NCBI GenBank assembly: GCA_031310005.1
Contig: CM062387.1
Coordinates: 1,240,001-1,304,000 of the forward strand
From: Dactylellina haptotyla
Taxonomy: Eukaryota > Ascomycota > Orbiliomycetes > Orbiliales > Orbiliaceae
Reading direction: 5' to 3'
Length of the DNA stretch: 64,000 nt
Position numbers and translations under genes: made by a program. The notes beneath the pieces are model-generated. The model was not told where the DNA came from. It worked only from the letters and a program-made list of their open reading frames with translations, and made no database searches. Positions 48,784 to 60,657 of this stretch are shown here, piece by piece (the stretch's first letter is position 1; each line of letters starts with the position of its first letter).

Positions 48784-50666
48784 GGCGGTGAAGCCGGAAG
48801 CATCGAAGCTTCCGAGGAAGAAGGGGAGGAACTAAAGCGCCTCTGATATGGTTTGCTCGGTGTACTAGGTCGGGTGCACGAATCGAAGGTACTCGAGGGA
48901 GGAGGGGCAAGGGTCAGCGTGGGCGCGGGTTCGAGTGGAGTCAGATCCGGCAATCGAGGTGGGAACTCTCAAAGGAGAAGAAAGAGCGGAGACCGTGAGC
49001 CGCCGAAACGCCGTAGATATCGATGCGGAGGAGGATGCGGAGGAGAAGTGAAAGAGGATGGCGATGGGAGGCCAGACAGATGCGCGCGGCGGATGAAATG
49101 AAATTAATAACATTGAAATTGGAATTGGCGAAATGACGTTGGAAGGGTTTTGGAGCCGCACAACACGCGACGGAGCCAAAACAACGTCAAGGCGGGCAAA
49201 CGCAACGCAGCAACGCATCCGCCGTTTGCCTGCCGAACGCCGCACGGAAACAGAACAGAAATGGAACAGGCATGCGCGGACGGCGAGACGGGTCGCTGGC
49301 TGGTCTGGTGGAAGGGTCGGCTGGTCTCAGATGGGCAGCGATAAGATAGCTCTCGAGTCTGGTAAGTTCAATATCGGTATCTTCATCACGTAACTCCGGT
49401 CTGTCGAGTCCTGTCCAAGCGCAGTACTGGCATTATCGAGTTAGTCGAACGGAGACAAAACAAGATATCGAAGACGAGACATCGAGTGGGCCTGTCCGAG
49501 CATTCATTCCTCTCGCTGCGGGCTACTGCAGCTGCACGAGAGGGCTTCCCCTTCACAGTCTAGCCCGGCTCCCGTCTGGCGATACCACCGCCAGAGCATG
49601 TGGGCCGCCTGCACCAGCGAGCTAGCTAGCACATGCTGATCGGGCCATCCTTCTGCCCTTTCCTCTTCGAAGATATATATTTTGTGTCTCTTTCTCGCCT
49701 TCCTCCGCTTGGCGTTCTGCCGTCATTACATCCGCCCGGGCTACTGCTGCTGCTGCTCGCTGGGTGCTGCTGCTGTGCTGCGGACCACGACGACGACCAT
49801 CAACACCTTTCTCCCACGCACGAGTCCAATCTCCATCGCCTACCAACCAACCAACGTCACTTCATCCGTCTCCATCAACCACCACCACCACCGCTACCTC
49901 CACCACCATCTCCTGTCTTCAAACAGACCATGTAGCCCGGCCCCTCCGTTCCGGATGCCACCAACGCCCTCTTCTCCAGCTACCGCTCCGCCGTTATCAC
50001 CGCCCTTCCCGAGATCAGTCCACCTTTCCACCGCCATCTCCTCCCTCCAGCGGACTTCTGGCATCAACCGCAACTCTCGCCTGCTTGGTTAAATTTGGTC
50101 ACCCTTGCCCGGCTCGCTCCAACACCATCGCAAGCAACAAGACTCTTCTCGCTTCCTTTCGACTCCTTCACGTGCGACTTCTCGGAAGGGCTTCAGCAGT
50201 CACCACCAGATCTCCTGCCACCTCATCACTCGCTGCTACCTGCTCACTAGCCCCCTCTTTCGCATCTCGCCTTTCTCTAGAAGAGGAAGAGGGCAACAGG
50301 AAAAAATTAAAAATAAATAATTATCACTAGCAGTAGTTAGTTAGTTACTTACTAAAGCGTAAACCAAAACCTTGGCCGGGGAAGGGAAGGGGGAAAAAAT
50401 TAAAAGGCTCAAGCAGCTTCCACAAAATACCCTTGCTGCCAACACCACAACTAGTGCTGTCGCTCGATACCCTCCACCCCAAAGTCCGGGTTTCCCAGCT
50501 ATTCTAACTCCAAACCGGTAGCTCCCAGCACGATCGGCCGGGGATAGCCTCAAGTCCTACCCCGGACCCAACCGTCCCTTTATCAAGACCGTTCATCCGA
50601 TTCAACATCCACCTTGGACGAAATTTTTATCTTCCCCTCCCACCCACCTTCGAAAATACTCATAAG
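48784..50666. promoter_or_regulatory. divergent promoter region and long ICE2 leader
   Basis: About 1.9 kb between IMA1 (-) and ICE2 (+). The right half (49.65-50.33 kb) has pyrimidine-rich and CCA/CAC-repeat sequence whose long ORFs lack family features. It probably includes the ICE2 5' leader. Confidence 0.4.
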
Positions 50667-52245
50667 ATGTTTGCAACGTTGAGGCTCCTCTCTCGATTTG
50701 TTTCGAGCGTGAGCTTCATCCTACTCATCGTCGTCTCGGTTCCTCTCGCCTTCGATGTTGGTGGCAGAGATTGCGGGCTCGCCTTCTCCCTCGCGATATC
50801 GACTTTTTACTGGATCCTGTCTATTCTACGACTCGCAATAAACCGCAGGCCGTCACTATGGCCGCTTCTCTACCTCCTCGGGATCATGCAGTACATGATC
50901 GTCCCAGCCTTGCTCATCTTCAATCTCGATAGATTCCAAAACGATCCCCTCCCTCTCGAGTCTGCAGCGAATAAAGTTCGAAGGGTCATAGGATTCACGG
51001 CCGACGAGCCGGAGCCTGTCGGTGGGGAAGACCCTATTTTGTGGGATAGACTCACAATTGTTCCTTGGAATGCCTTTCTCACGATATTCACCCCGATATT
51101 CCAACTCGTTGAAGGATTTTGCACTCTGCTGGTCATCCAGTCCGTCGGACAGATTGGAAGGTGGCTCGTGCACAGAAAGAAATCCGACACGTGGAATGTA
51201 AGTGTCCATTCCAACGGATTTTTGCTTGGAGTTAAACAATATATATATATATATATATATATTTGTATCTGAGACTAATTTTTCCGCCGTTAGATCCTAC
51301 TTCTCATTGCTTCGGGCTCAATAATTACATCTGCTTTTTACTTCATATATCGGATATACACTTTCCCAGATATAACTGCTATAGACGCGACCCTTATTGG
51401 CGTTGCTGTCACAAGTTCCCTCTTCTTGTGCGGTTATGGCATTGCGAGCGGCAGAGGTAGCTCCATAGAAAGCTCTCTCTTGGTACGTTTAAGTTTTGGC
51501 TTTCTCTGCACGTCTGGGAACACAAGGAAACTGACACGTTGTGTAACAGTTTTCATACGTAGTCTTGTGCATGTACCAGATTTTTACCGACTACAAACCG
51601 AACAACCCAGCAGATGCCTCCCAAAAACCCGACTTCCCTCCGCTACCCCCATTCATCCTGTCATCAGTCTCGGCAATATCCGACTCACTCCTCCAAGTGC
51701 TGCCCTTGGCGCTCACCTCTTCTTTCATCTTTATTAGATCCGCTCTAGATACGATTCCTCCGTCTGTATTGGTTTCATTAGCGTATAGACTTTTTGTTCT
51801 TAATGCGAGCACAAAGATCATACCCGCCGTCCGTGATGGGAAGAGTCTCAGTGTCAGCGATGATGACGAGGAAGCTGAGGACGATGAGCTATCCGGTGGC
51901 ACCACCAGATTCCTAAATTTTATAAGGAGCTTCAGTCCAGTGGCTATGATCACCGTCTATACAAATTTGTTGATGATGCATTTTGAAGCAATGCGCGGTG
52001 GCGAGCTTGGAATAGCCGTGGGGAAGATGGGATGGGTAAATATGCTCATATGGACACCGTTGGGCGCCCAGATTTGGCGATGGGTAAACGTTCTAGCTAC
52101 CCGTAAGTCCTTTCGTTCTATCGTATTTTAAGGTCAAATACTAATAGCGCAATAAATAGTCGCACTCTATTCTTTCGAGCTTTGTCAAGCTCAAGCAGAT
52201 GACGAAGACGGGATGACAGTAACAAGTCACTGGAAAACCGACTAA
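50667..52245 (+). CDS. ICE2: cortical ER inheritance protein Ice2-like
   Basis: Four exons (50667-51197, 51294-51482, 51550-52102, 52160-52245) encode about 452 residues. It is a polytopic membrane protein with about eight to ten hydrophobic segments ('FVSSVSFILLIVVSVPLAF' near the start, 'PLLYLLGIMQYMIVPALL', and others through exons 2 and 3). One acidic cytosolic loop ('SDDDEEAEDDELSG') lies near 330-343. Ice2 sits in the ER membrane of yeast and is needed for cortical ER inheritance, ER membrane biogenesis and lipid-droplet use. Intron 1 contains an (AT)n repeat. All splice sites are GT-AG and phases agree. The protein is similar in size to yeast Ice2 (491). Confidence 0.88.
51239..51262 (+). 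repeat. (AT)12 microsatellite in ICE2 intron 1
   Basis: Twelve AT units inside the 96-nt first intron of ICE2, likely length-variable between strains. Confidence 0.9.
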
Positions 52246-52847
52246 TCCCAAGTTGAATTTTATACGAACAACTTAGTCTCACCAGTACCAACAGTTTACG
52301 CTACATGATTATCAATTTCATAACTCTCCGCCCTACCCAAAGAGAAGGAAAAGGGAACCTTATTCCGTTTATTCGATGCATTGTTCGTACAAATGATCTG
52401 TGATCATACAACCAGTCTACTTACCTCGGCACGCATACACTACAGACGTCGAGCCTTCCTCCTCGCATTGACTTCTTTGTATTTATACTTTTCGCTCAAC
52501 ATTTTCCCCCATTATTTGTCCTTTTCTTGTTATCTCGGGAGTACAAACGTGTCCCATTTTTTTAAATCCTATGTCCTTTTGTTTTTGGCCATCATTGGTG
52601 TTTCTTTTCCGACCATGTATGATACCCCTGGATGTTTAGTATATTCAAGATAAGGAGAACAGAGAGATAAAAATTACGGTAATATCATGATCTAAAAAAG
52701 AGGGGAAAAACAAATCAAAAGAATCCCTTTTCTCAATTTCGTAGGTACACATGTGGATACCCCAACGACATAAGCTCCTCTTAGTAGGTATATACGAGGT
52801 GGGTTCCCTTCACATTACTCCTATCTCCCCATTGTTAAATAACCTTT
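52246..52847. other. intergenic region between convergent genes
   Basis: About 0.6 kb between the ICE2 and first YCII stop codons. Short ORFs only; probably 3' UTRs. Confidence 0.5.
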
Positions 52848-53553
52848 CTATTTACCGGCCGACAACTCCTTTGGATTTGACACCCCAGCTCTAAACTTGA
52901 TAATCCTAGCCTTCTCCCAGTCCCACACTCCACCCGTAGAATACGGATCCGTACGCAACCATTCCTTTGCCCCTTCTTCGCCGGCGCCCTCGGGTAATTC
53001 GAGCACGAGAGCAGATCCTTCAAACCCCCAAGTTGTCGCGTCGAGAGTTTGCGGTTGTTCGGCGAGGTATGCGCCGCCCATTAGCGTGCGGGAGGCCGAT
53101 GCCGTTTCCGGGTTAGATTCCTCCGCCGCGATTTTCGAGAAGTGCTTTGGGCGAACTTCGAGGCGCGGGGCGGAGGGGTGATCGGGGACTATGATGAAGC
53201 TATTTGTAATTTGAAGGGGGCCAGTTAGCTATAGAAAGGGAAGATTGGTATAAATACGTGGAAGCTGCCTTTTTTTATACCAAAAGGTATATGAAGGCAA
53301 TTATGCTATAAAAATGTCTCCAGAGGACGACGTTCAATGAATTGGTGTACGAATAAAATACAGCTAGATAAGAAGGTCCAGGTTCAAAGCCATCTTGCAT
53401 TGTAGATAGTAATGCGAACTCTTCTTTTGGTAAGATTTAAGGATAAGACCATCGAATCCCATAAGATATGTTTGGAAACCGTGTCAACCCGCATAAGGTC
53501 TTTCTGCGGGAGAGCTAGAGGCATTTCATGGCTTACTATTGTTCCGTGGGCAT
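52848..53553 (-). CDS. YCII-related domain protein (paralogue 1)
   Basis: Exon 2 (53199-52848) is well supported: 'FIIVPDHPSAPRLEVRPKHF' at its start, 'LMGGAYLAEQ' in the middle and 'VWDWEKARIIKF' near the end follow the YCII ferredoxin-like fold. The first exon is inferred as 53553-53537 ('MPTEQY'), joined by a 337-nt intron with GTAAGC donor and AAATAG acceptor. The phase and the family's short N-terminus fit. The result is about 122 residues. YCII proteins are small, often dimeric cytosolic enzymes or regulators with a conserved His, and function here is unknown. A homologue lies about 1.4 kb upstream on the same strand, on the other side of a tRNA gene. The long intron and tiny exon 1 are the uncertain parts. 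Confidence 0.7.
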
Positions 53554-54080
53554 TGCGAAAGTACTGGAGGTTGCGAACGAGCGACAGGTAATCGATCTGT
53601 TAATTGGAGATAATGGAAGTTTAGAGAGAATACGCGGTAGCATCAAGACGATTTCTCCGGTAATTGTTTTACGTGTGTGAGAGCTTTCTTGTGTTCAGAG
53701 ATCTTCGAAGGGAGTATCAAGTGGAGTCGTCTCCGTTCTGGGTGGAGGATCTAACGGCCCAGATTTCCGGTTTTGTGTTGCGGAGTGTTGGAGGTAGAAT
53801 ACAACGTCCAACGCAACGACAGGATTTTCTTTGCCCGATAATGTAATGGCCATGGTCGACCGGTGATGTTCTTTGCAGAGGAACATCAGTGGAGCTAGGC
53901 TGTAGGTGTTCCAGCAATAGGAGTTTTCTTGTCTAAGCATTCCACCGTTGCAAGGTCTATGTGCGCACATTAGTGTAAATGACTTCTCTCAAGCGGGAGT
54001 CTTTAGGAAAGAACGCAGAGAAGAGAAATCGGAAAAAGATAGTTCTATATAGATTTTCTCATGATCGACACTCATCTCAT
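53554..54080. other. intergenic region, nothing supported
   Basis: About 0.5 kb between the first YCII gene and the tRNA. No gene seen. Confidence 0.5.
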
Positions 54081-54152
54081 GGCCTGCTGGCCCAATGGCA
54101 AGGCGTCTGACTACGAATCAGGAGATTGCAGGTTCGATCCCTGCGTAGGTCA
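54081..54152 (+). tRNA. tRNA-Arg (ACG)
   Basis: A 72-base cloverleaf: acceptor GGCCTGC pairs with GTAGGTC (two G-U), the anticodon stem TCTGA/TCAGG encloses loop CTACGAA with anticodon ACG, and the T arm is GCAGG-TTCGATC-CCTGC. A34 would be deaminated to inosine to read CGU, CGC and CGA. No intron. Two T-runs follow at once. Confidence 0.95.
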
Positions 54153-54969
54153 TCCAACTCTTTTTTGGACTTTTTTTAGTCTTCTTCGCTTCGATAGAAT
54201 GAAGTGTTCGCATCCGAGCGATACCAAACGAAGGAGACAAGGGTGGCTAACGATACGGGAGCGAATATATATGAATACTCCCCCCTTTTGTTTTATGCAC
54301 ATATACAAGCCTTTGGAAGCCTCACCACTATAGCGAAAGTCGAGCTTATCCCTGAAGGTTAGAAAAAATATATTTTATTCTTTTTAGGGCAAATATCAGC
54401 TATAAATGTATTAATTATGCCGTTTTCATATAGTGCCTAGAAAATATACTTGTGGGTCGCTGACGCATCCAAAGCTATCGTTACTTATATAGCCAAAAAT
54501 ACATATCTATGGCATGTCTTCTGTCTGATTCTTTGATCTTTAAAGCTTTATGTAGTTTGCATTACCCTGATGTATGGAGTCGCGGCCCAAGCACCCACAT
54601 GGTCGGTTTCAAAGATATAACCTTCGTTAGCTGATGGTTCGAATGGCTACTGTAGTACACATTGAGAATCACAGTACAATTTTATGTTACAGGCTAGAAT
54701 ACGTCGCCTAGACTCCGTTTTAATTTTTTTTCGGTAGAGTACAAGTTTCTTCACAGTATTTATTTGCAGCTCAAATTGCAAATAAACTATAATTGGACCA
54801 TGCCCTAACATACTTTAGAGCGCCTTTCGGAGCGCGGTTCGAAACTATGAGACAGGTTGTCAGTAATATCTGCAAACGAACACTCTAGGACCGTATAAAC
54901 CGTAAACTGACCGGGTAGATTTCCATCTATGGTAAGAGGTACATATGTCAGTCCACCATCATATTGGTA
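54153..54969. other. intergenic region, nothing supported
   Basis: About 0.8 kb of A/T-rich DNA between the tRNA and the second YCII gene, with no supported gene apart from the Pol III terminator. Confidence 0.5.
54161..54177 (+). terminator. RNA polymerase III terminator
   Basis: A T6 run (54161-54166) and a T7 run (54171-54177) start 9 bases after the tRNA, the usual Pol III stop signal. Confidence 0.85.
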
Positions 54970-55506
54970 TCAAAGCGAGGGCTTCCATACTTTTTCTAGA
55001 TCCCAAACGTTATTCTCAATGTACTTGTCACTTTTGATGATTTCTAGGACTTCCTCCTTTGTCTCCAACTTGAAGAGCATGATGGAGCCTTTGAATTTGG
55101 GAGTTTCTCCTTCTTTGATATGTTCATGCAACATGATTCCACCGAAATTGATGATTCCTTGAGAGGCTCTTTCCATGGCGGCTTCGAGATGCTTCCTATG
55201 GTGGAATTGTGAGGTTAGGATGGCTACGTTATGGAACTAGCGCCATATGCAAAAATTATTCCGCGAGACTCACCCTCGAACTTCGAGCCGGCGCTTGACG
55301 GCGTCTGCGTCCGTCTTGTCGGGAAGAATGACAAGCCATTCGTTCTGAGTCTCAGAGCCTGAAGATGACATTGTGCGTCGAGGAAGGACGGGAATGCTAC
55401 GGGGGAAGATGCTTCTTAGGGGCTGATGATAAGGGAGGGATGATTTGAGAGCCGGTTGATACGAGCGAGCAGGCGATGTCGCGCAGAGCCGTCGGAACGC
55501 TCGCAT
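54970..55506 (-). CDS. YCII-related domain protein (paralogue 2), possibly mitochondrial
   Basis: Two exons (55506-55274, 55195-54970) encode about 152 residues from the upstream ATG or about 107 from the second ATG at 55371. The core has 'WLVILPDKTDADAVKRRLEVRG' split by a 78-nt intron (GTGAGT), then 'KHLEAAMERA', 'NFGGIMLHEH' and 'NNVWDLEKVW', the same order as paralogue 1. The 45-residue extension is Arg/Ser/Pro-rich without acids ('MRAFRRLCATSPARSYQ'), as in a mitochondrial presequence. Use of both starts would give mitochondrial and cytosolic forms; this is inference. Exact substrate unknown. Confidence 0.82.
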
Positions 55507-56691
55507 ACCTCCGACGAATATTACCCGATATCTCGGACGAAAGTGTGGGGAATTCTTGTGTTGTGCTTCGGAAGAGCGACGTTGGGATTGTGAAGGATTG
55601 GCCGCCGCCGTCGCCATTGGTGGACTTGGGCCGGGGCTGCCCCATCGAGCTAGCCAAGTCCTCAAACATGTATAAACGTTTCGAACGCCCTTGCATTTGG
55701 TGAAATCTAGGTATTCTCGGTCGATATACGGTATACGCACTCTGACACGATCGCGAGGCCCGAGACGGCACTTCGCTTGGCCACGTTTAACGTTAAGGTA
55801 AGACGGAGATACGATGCAGATGCTGTCACGAGAAGTTTAGATATCTATAGAAACAGAAATATCGTTTGGGTATCGCCGGCAGTCGGCGGGGCGATAATTG
55901 GGTGTCAGCTTACAGCGAGCTCTAGCGCTCTCCGCTCGCGCGCCCACTAATCGAAATTCATCGTTAATGCCCGAAGGCCGGCCGATACGAAAGAGCTCAG
56001 GATCGCACTCGCAGCCTCTCCGGGTCCCAGACTGAGCTTGGAAATACAAGGCGAGGTGGTGTGTTCCTGTGTGCTAGCTTCGGTACTCGGGTTCAATGGC
56101 ATGTCTCGTCTCAGAAGCTCGATCATCCCAATGCTACAGCCTTGCAGGGTTCGAGCACATCATTTTCGAACTATTTTCAAAAGCTAGAAAGTTTACTAAC
56201 CTTAGCTATTTTTTAATTTATTTTTTTGTCCGCAGTCCGTACGAGACCACGATTGGGCTTAGGGCTAGCAGAAAACAGAGAAAAAAGAAGAAAAGCCAAG
56301 AGAATAACTCCGGGAACGAAGACCTCCTCATTTGCCGAATATAGCAAAACTTTCCCTGGGCTTTTGTTATTGATGTATGTCAGGTCACTTCGCACGTTGT
56401 TCTGGCAGATGAGCTGCAACTCTGGCTACGCCGTTATTGGTCGAGCCCTTCCGTATCCCGAATAGTTCCCCACTCGCTAAATTCAGCCTCACCAGGACCC
56501 AGAATCAACAGCACGCGGCCGCCCCATAAAGCCCTTCAGGATTCGCGCTCTCGGATTCTCGCAAATTACCATCTCGTTATCGTGGAAATCTCCCTGATAA
56601 TCCTGCAGGCTGGGTCTTACGGTGGCAAATTAAACCGCGATTGCGAAATAGAGAGAGCGAGCGAGCTGGAGGAAGAAACTAAATTGTTGGG
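55507..56691. promoter_or_regulatory. divergent promoter region
   Basis: About 1.2 kb between the second YCII gene (-) and VFA1 (+). No named element recognised. Confidence 0.35.
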
Positions 56692-57723
56692 ATGGCGCTT
56701 CCGTTTCAAAATGAATACACCCTCCGGAAAGTGGCAGATGTATCATCTAAATCATGCATGGTATGCCTTAAGCCCTCGACTTCGGTACTCATCACCTCAT
56801 GCCAAAAGGTAAAAGAACTTTGCCATATTCAAAATCCGCCATCTTCTAGATCCATGACGATATTTCAAATCCCTTGCGTTCCCTGTGTGCTCGGTCTAGA
56901 CGCGATTTTCATCCTATGATTCAGCCGTTCCCACATTTTTTCAGCCCTATGTTTGGACCTCTTTGAATATGGCCAAGCCCCGTGTCCGAACATGCTTGTT
57001 CTGTCCCTGTCTGCGGTATCAGAGCTAATCCATCATGCTCCTTCGTGACTAGCTTGGCGAATTGGCGTTACTGATGAAACGGATTAGGACTTTTTTTATA
57101 CTTGCCCAGTCCATTTAAGTGACAGGCATTTTGCGACGATATTAGTCGACGAGGCGGCGGAGGCCGAGAAGAAAAAGAAAGAAGAAATGGATAAAGAGCT
57201 CGAAATAATCAAGAAAGAGTACGAAGAAAAGCTCAAACGGAAAGAAGAAAAGAAGAAGGACAAGGATAAAGATAAAGACAAGGGTAAAGAAAAGGAAAAG
57301 GTTAAGGAAGAGGAGGATTCCGATAAGGTTAAACCCGAAGCTGAGAAACTGAAGGCCGAGAAGGCTGTTGAAGTCCCTTCGTTTAGCAAGTACCAGTTGC
57401 ATCGGTATGTTAAGCCCTCTCCACAAATGATACTGCACCGAAAATGGTCAGCTGCACATTTGAATTGTCTTCAAGATGCAGAAAACAGCCATGGGCTTGG
57501 CCGCTCTATCCAGAAGTGGGGAAGCTCCCCGCCCATAGCCTACTGCTTTTGTCCGAGAGAGTTCCATTCGGGACTGACGTGGTTTTTATCTCTCGCAAAT
57601 TTTAGGGATTTTTTCAACATCCGCCAGCAAAACTACCGCGAGAAGCAGATTGCCAAAAGAAATATGGAACGGCTGAAGAATCCCTCGTCCTTCCCGTCTG
57701 TCCCGAAGGGTGGTCCTGTATGA
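56692..57723 (+). CDS. VFA1: Vps4-associated protein Vfa1-like
   Basis: Three exons (56692-56808, 57088-57404, 57606-57723) encode about 183 residues. The N-terminal zinc-binding part has Cys22 and Cys25 ('SCMVC') in exon 1, then Cys45 and His48 ('FYTCPVHLSDRHF') at the start of exon 2. It is followed by a highly charged lysine/glutamate coiled coil ('KEEKKKDKDKDKDK') and ends in 'NPSSFPSVPKGGPV', the typical family tail. In yeast Vfa1 binds the AAA-ATPase Vps4 through its C-terminus and stimulates it in ESCRT-dependent endosomal sorting. Intron 1 is 279 nt and intron 2 is 201 nt, long for this window. An antisense open frame on the coiled coil is a shadow of its repetitive codons. Confidence 0.9.
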
Positions 57724-60108
57724 TCTTGATAATTAGCGTGTATCGATAAATGGAGATATATCTGAACACAATCCTTGGTGACATTAAATTTGTTTCTTAT
57801 AGTGAGTTGGCAGTATTCGAAGTGATGGATGGCGGATAGCCGATGTTTCGATACCAATCAGTGTCTCAGACCCAAGTGGAACTGATACCCAAACGAGCAT
57901 CTCGTCCCACCCAATAGAGCGAGCTCCTTGGTCTCAAGAATTAGGCCCATAAGGCGGGCAGAAGGTCGGTAAAATGTCACTCGTGGACTAGAAAAAAGTT
58001 TCAAGTTGTAGCGTTCATCTCGAGCGGCACAGCCGGGACCGTAACATCGAGCCCAGTTGCCCTAGTTGTTGCATATTGCATATACTAAAATATTGCGTTG
58101 TTGCAGAATTCCAGGATCTCATGCAGAGTTAATGGAGTGATTGTGATGATTTTGCGCGTTTTATTTGCCTTTCCCTTTGATAGTGATGAGGTTTGGTTCA
58201 GTCGAGTATGAGGTAATCGAGTTGCGAGAAGCAAGCCTCCTGCGCCCGCTCCAACAGTGCCAAAACCTAGAAATTTGTACGCCTGTCATACATACCATGC
58301 CGGGATATGCTACAAAAAATGCAGGAAGGGTCCTGAGGTATATGGATAAATATTCATATTCGCCTGCCCGTAAGTTTTATGGATACCTCGGAGCCCCTAG
58401 CAGCTGCTAATTATTCAAAAGAAGCTAAAGCATAAACAGAACCCAATTATGAATATGTGGTAAGAAAACTTCGGAACTTGAGAGTCGACCGATCGGGCAG
58501 TGGTTCGCAACTTCGAGTAAGATACTCCACTATCGAGCACTCCTGGGAAATAATATGTATATCGGTAACATGTAAGGTCGGCTCGTTATTTGATAGGTCG
58601 CATTGAGGGTCGGGTTATAAGATGCAAGTAAGCGGCCCTGTTGAAATGCATTTTCTCCAGTCTGCGGACTAGTACTGAAGGGAGATAAGAGAACAAATTC
58701 TCAATGCTAGAAGCTGGTCGATATTACGCGCTAAGGAGATGATCAAGCGTATTAGAATATACCACGATCCAACAAAGCCGTGCTAGATTCCTACATTGGT
58801 GGCTCGCATGATGAATCGCGCATACAGGAACCCGCGACCGCGACCGTGTCGATAGATGATTAATTACGGGTCCGTAGCCTGGTAGTTGAACGTATAAAAA
58901 ATCGAAATTTCGTATTCCTAGCTATTTATACGGATCGGTAAAGCAAAGTGTAATAAACGTGAATTGATTCGAATTTTCTGAAATAAAATGATAGTATAAA
59001 CCACGGTGAGGATGATGCTGTCGAAAAGGAGTCCAGAAGGGGATGAACGGAATACGAACGAAATATATACTGGAATATCAACAACACGGGAAAACTTGGC
59101 CCCAGACTTTTATTCGCTTCTTCAGCTGGGAAATTAAAACCTACGGGGCCTGGAGAAATCCATTTTATGAAAAGAGGGCTGAAGAACCGCCGGCTTACAG
59201 GTTTGGTCGAGATGTCGTGAGATTTAAAGCTTCAACAAGAAGTACTTCAGGCAGCCACCACGTCTACAGGTCATGATGAAGATAAACGCCGGAAGAGAAA
59301 ACAAGAACAGTATTTGCATTCCATGTCATTTGCGAAAGCTCATCTATCGTTGTAAGGTAACAATTCGTACTTATTCGCTTGGAATGAAATGTGGGTCCTC
59401 ACCAGGTAGATGAACTCCGACACTGGGCGCACTATCTTCTTGGAAGACCACAAAGAACAAACCACACAGAAGCTAAACAAGGAATCTGCATTATTTTCGA
59501 GGGCTACCTAACCGCTCTACACAGTTTACAGAGAAACTGAGCTGCTGAGTGCTCAGAAAAGCATGATGAAACCCTTATAAATTGTCGGAATCGCCTAGAC
59601 TCTCGGTCTATTCTTACGGAGGAATCGTTGAAAAATCGGAGGCACCGAAGAAAATTAACCCGGATATTCTCAGTAAAGAAATTAATATCGCCGCCGATAT
59701 AACCTGCCTTTCAGGTGAATATTGGTGATTGGCCCAGCACCCCGGACAGGTCCTGCAAATTTACACAGACCTCCATGTTGGCTTGTGGGCAAAAACTAGG
59801 TTGGGCGCCAGCTTCGGTTAGGCCGCCCTCTTCACGGGGACACCCAGGAGGCCAATCTAAAAGCCTTGTAAGGCTTGAGCTAAATGATGTTTTCGAACGC
59901 CGCAGACATCATAGGTAAATTTGATATGAGAGCGATCTGTGCAGCCAATCACATAATAAAGGTTGTAAAAGTGGATCCCAGATGTCAAAGAGTTTCGTAT
60001 TCCACTTATCACCAGCAATGGTAGTATTTTCTTGATTTTCTAGGATAACAGCAAAACAGGTTGATGCTTCCAGGTCATATTGGGAGCATCGGGTATGAAA
60101 TCTGAGAG

Positions 60109-60459
60109 CTACAGACGCACACCTGTGGCACCTGACTCGCATTCCTTGTCTTCTCCCGAGCCTATGCATTCTAAAATACGAAGAATCCTGATTAGAATCT
60201 TTCTGACGCAATTAAAACGCCAAACGCTGGCTGCTTAAATCTTAGAGTATCTTTTCAGACTTTATCTCTCTTTTTTGTCTGAAACTCTGTCTATTTCAAC
60301 GTGGCAGAGATTTTGCGTACCTGGTTGGCGAGAAATGTTCGAACCCAACAGCACATTTGATTCTTGGTCTCTGGGTAAGTCTTCTGGAGACAAACCCTCA
60401 ATTAACATTGGGCTCTGACGAACATAATAAATTGACTTCTGGTTAAGCTTAGTCCTCAT
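60109..60459 (-). CDS. weak candidate: spliced 66-residue protein
   Basis: Two exons (60459-60321, 60170-60109) join in frame across a 150-nt intron with a GTACGC donor, a TTCTAATC branch and a TTTTAG acceptor. The product starts 'MRTKLNQKSIYY' and ends with 'ECIGSGEDKECESGATGVRL', a short acidic two-cysteine tail. There is no signal peptide. The branch and acceptor are good, but a short ORF plus a plausible intron can arise by chance in 6 kb. I recognise no family. Confidence 0.28.
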
Positions 60460-60636
60460 AGTTGTCTTTTTATTTTATGATGCAGCCGATAACGCCTTCA
60501 GGAGTGTGAATCCCATTTAGCATATAAATTTTCGGTCAGACACCAAGTCGCTCTTTTGGAATTTCAAGAAAAAATGGTTTACGAGACTGCGCCCTTGCCC
60601 TCCGTGTCCCTGATTCTGCGGGTCTTTTGAATATCT

Positions 60637-60657
60637 GTACATGTACATGTACATGCA
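60637..60657 (+). repeat. (CATGTA)n short tandem repeat
   Basis: Three to four tandem GTACAT units, which also form a self-complementary stretch, in gene-free DNA. Confidence 0.7.

Noticed and set aside
49633-50330. Three overlapping plus-strand ORFs upstream of ICE2
   Set aside because: His/Pro/Ser-rich translations of CCA/CAC repeats in several frames at once; probably leader or promoter.
54061-54333. Plus-strand ORF of 90 codons
   Set aside because: It runs through the tRNA-Arg gene and its terminator.
57096-57438. Minus-strand Ser/Phe/Leu-rich ORFs
   Set aside because: Antisense shadow of the Lys/Glu-rich coiled coil of VFA1.
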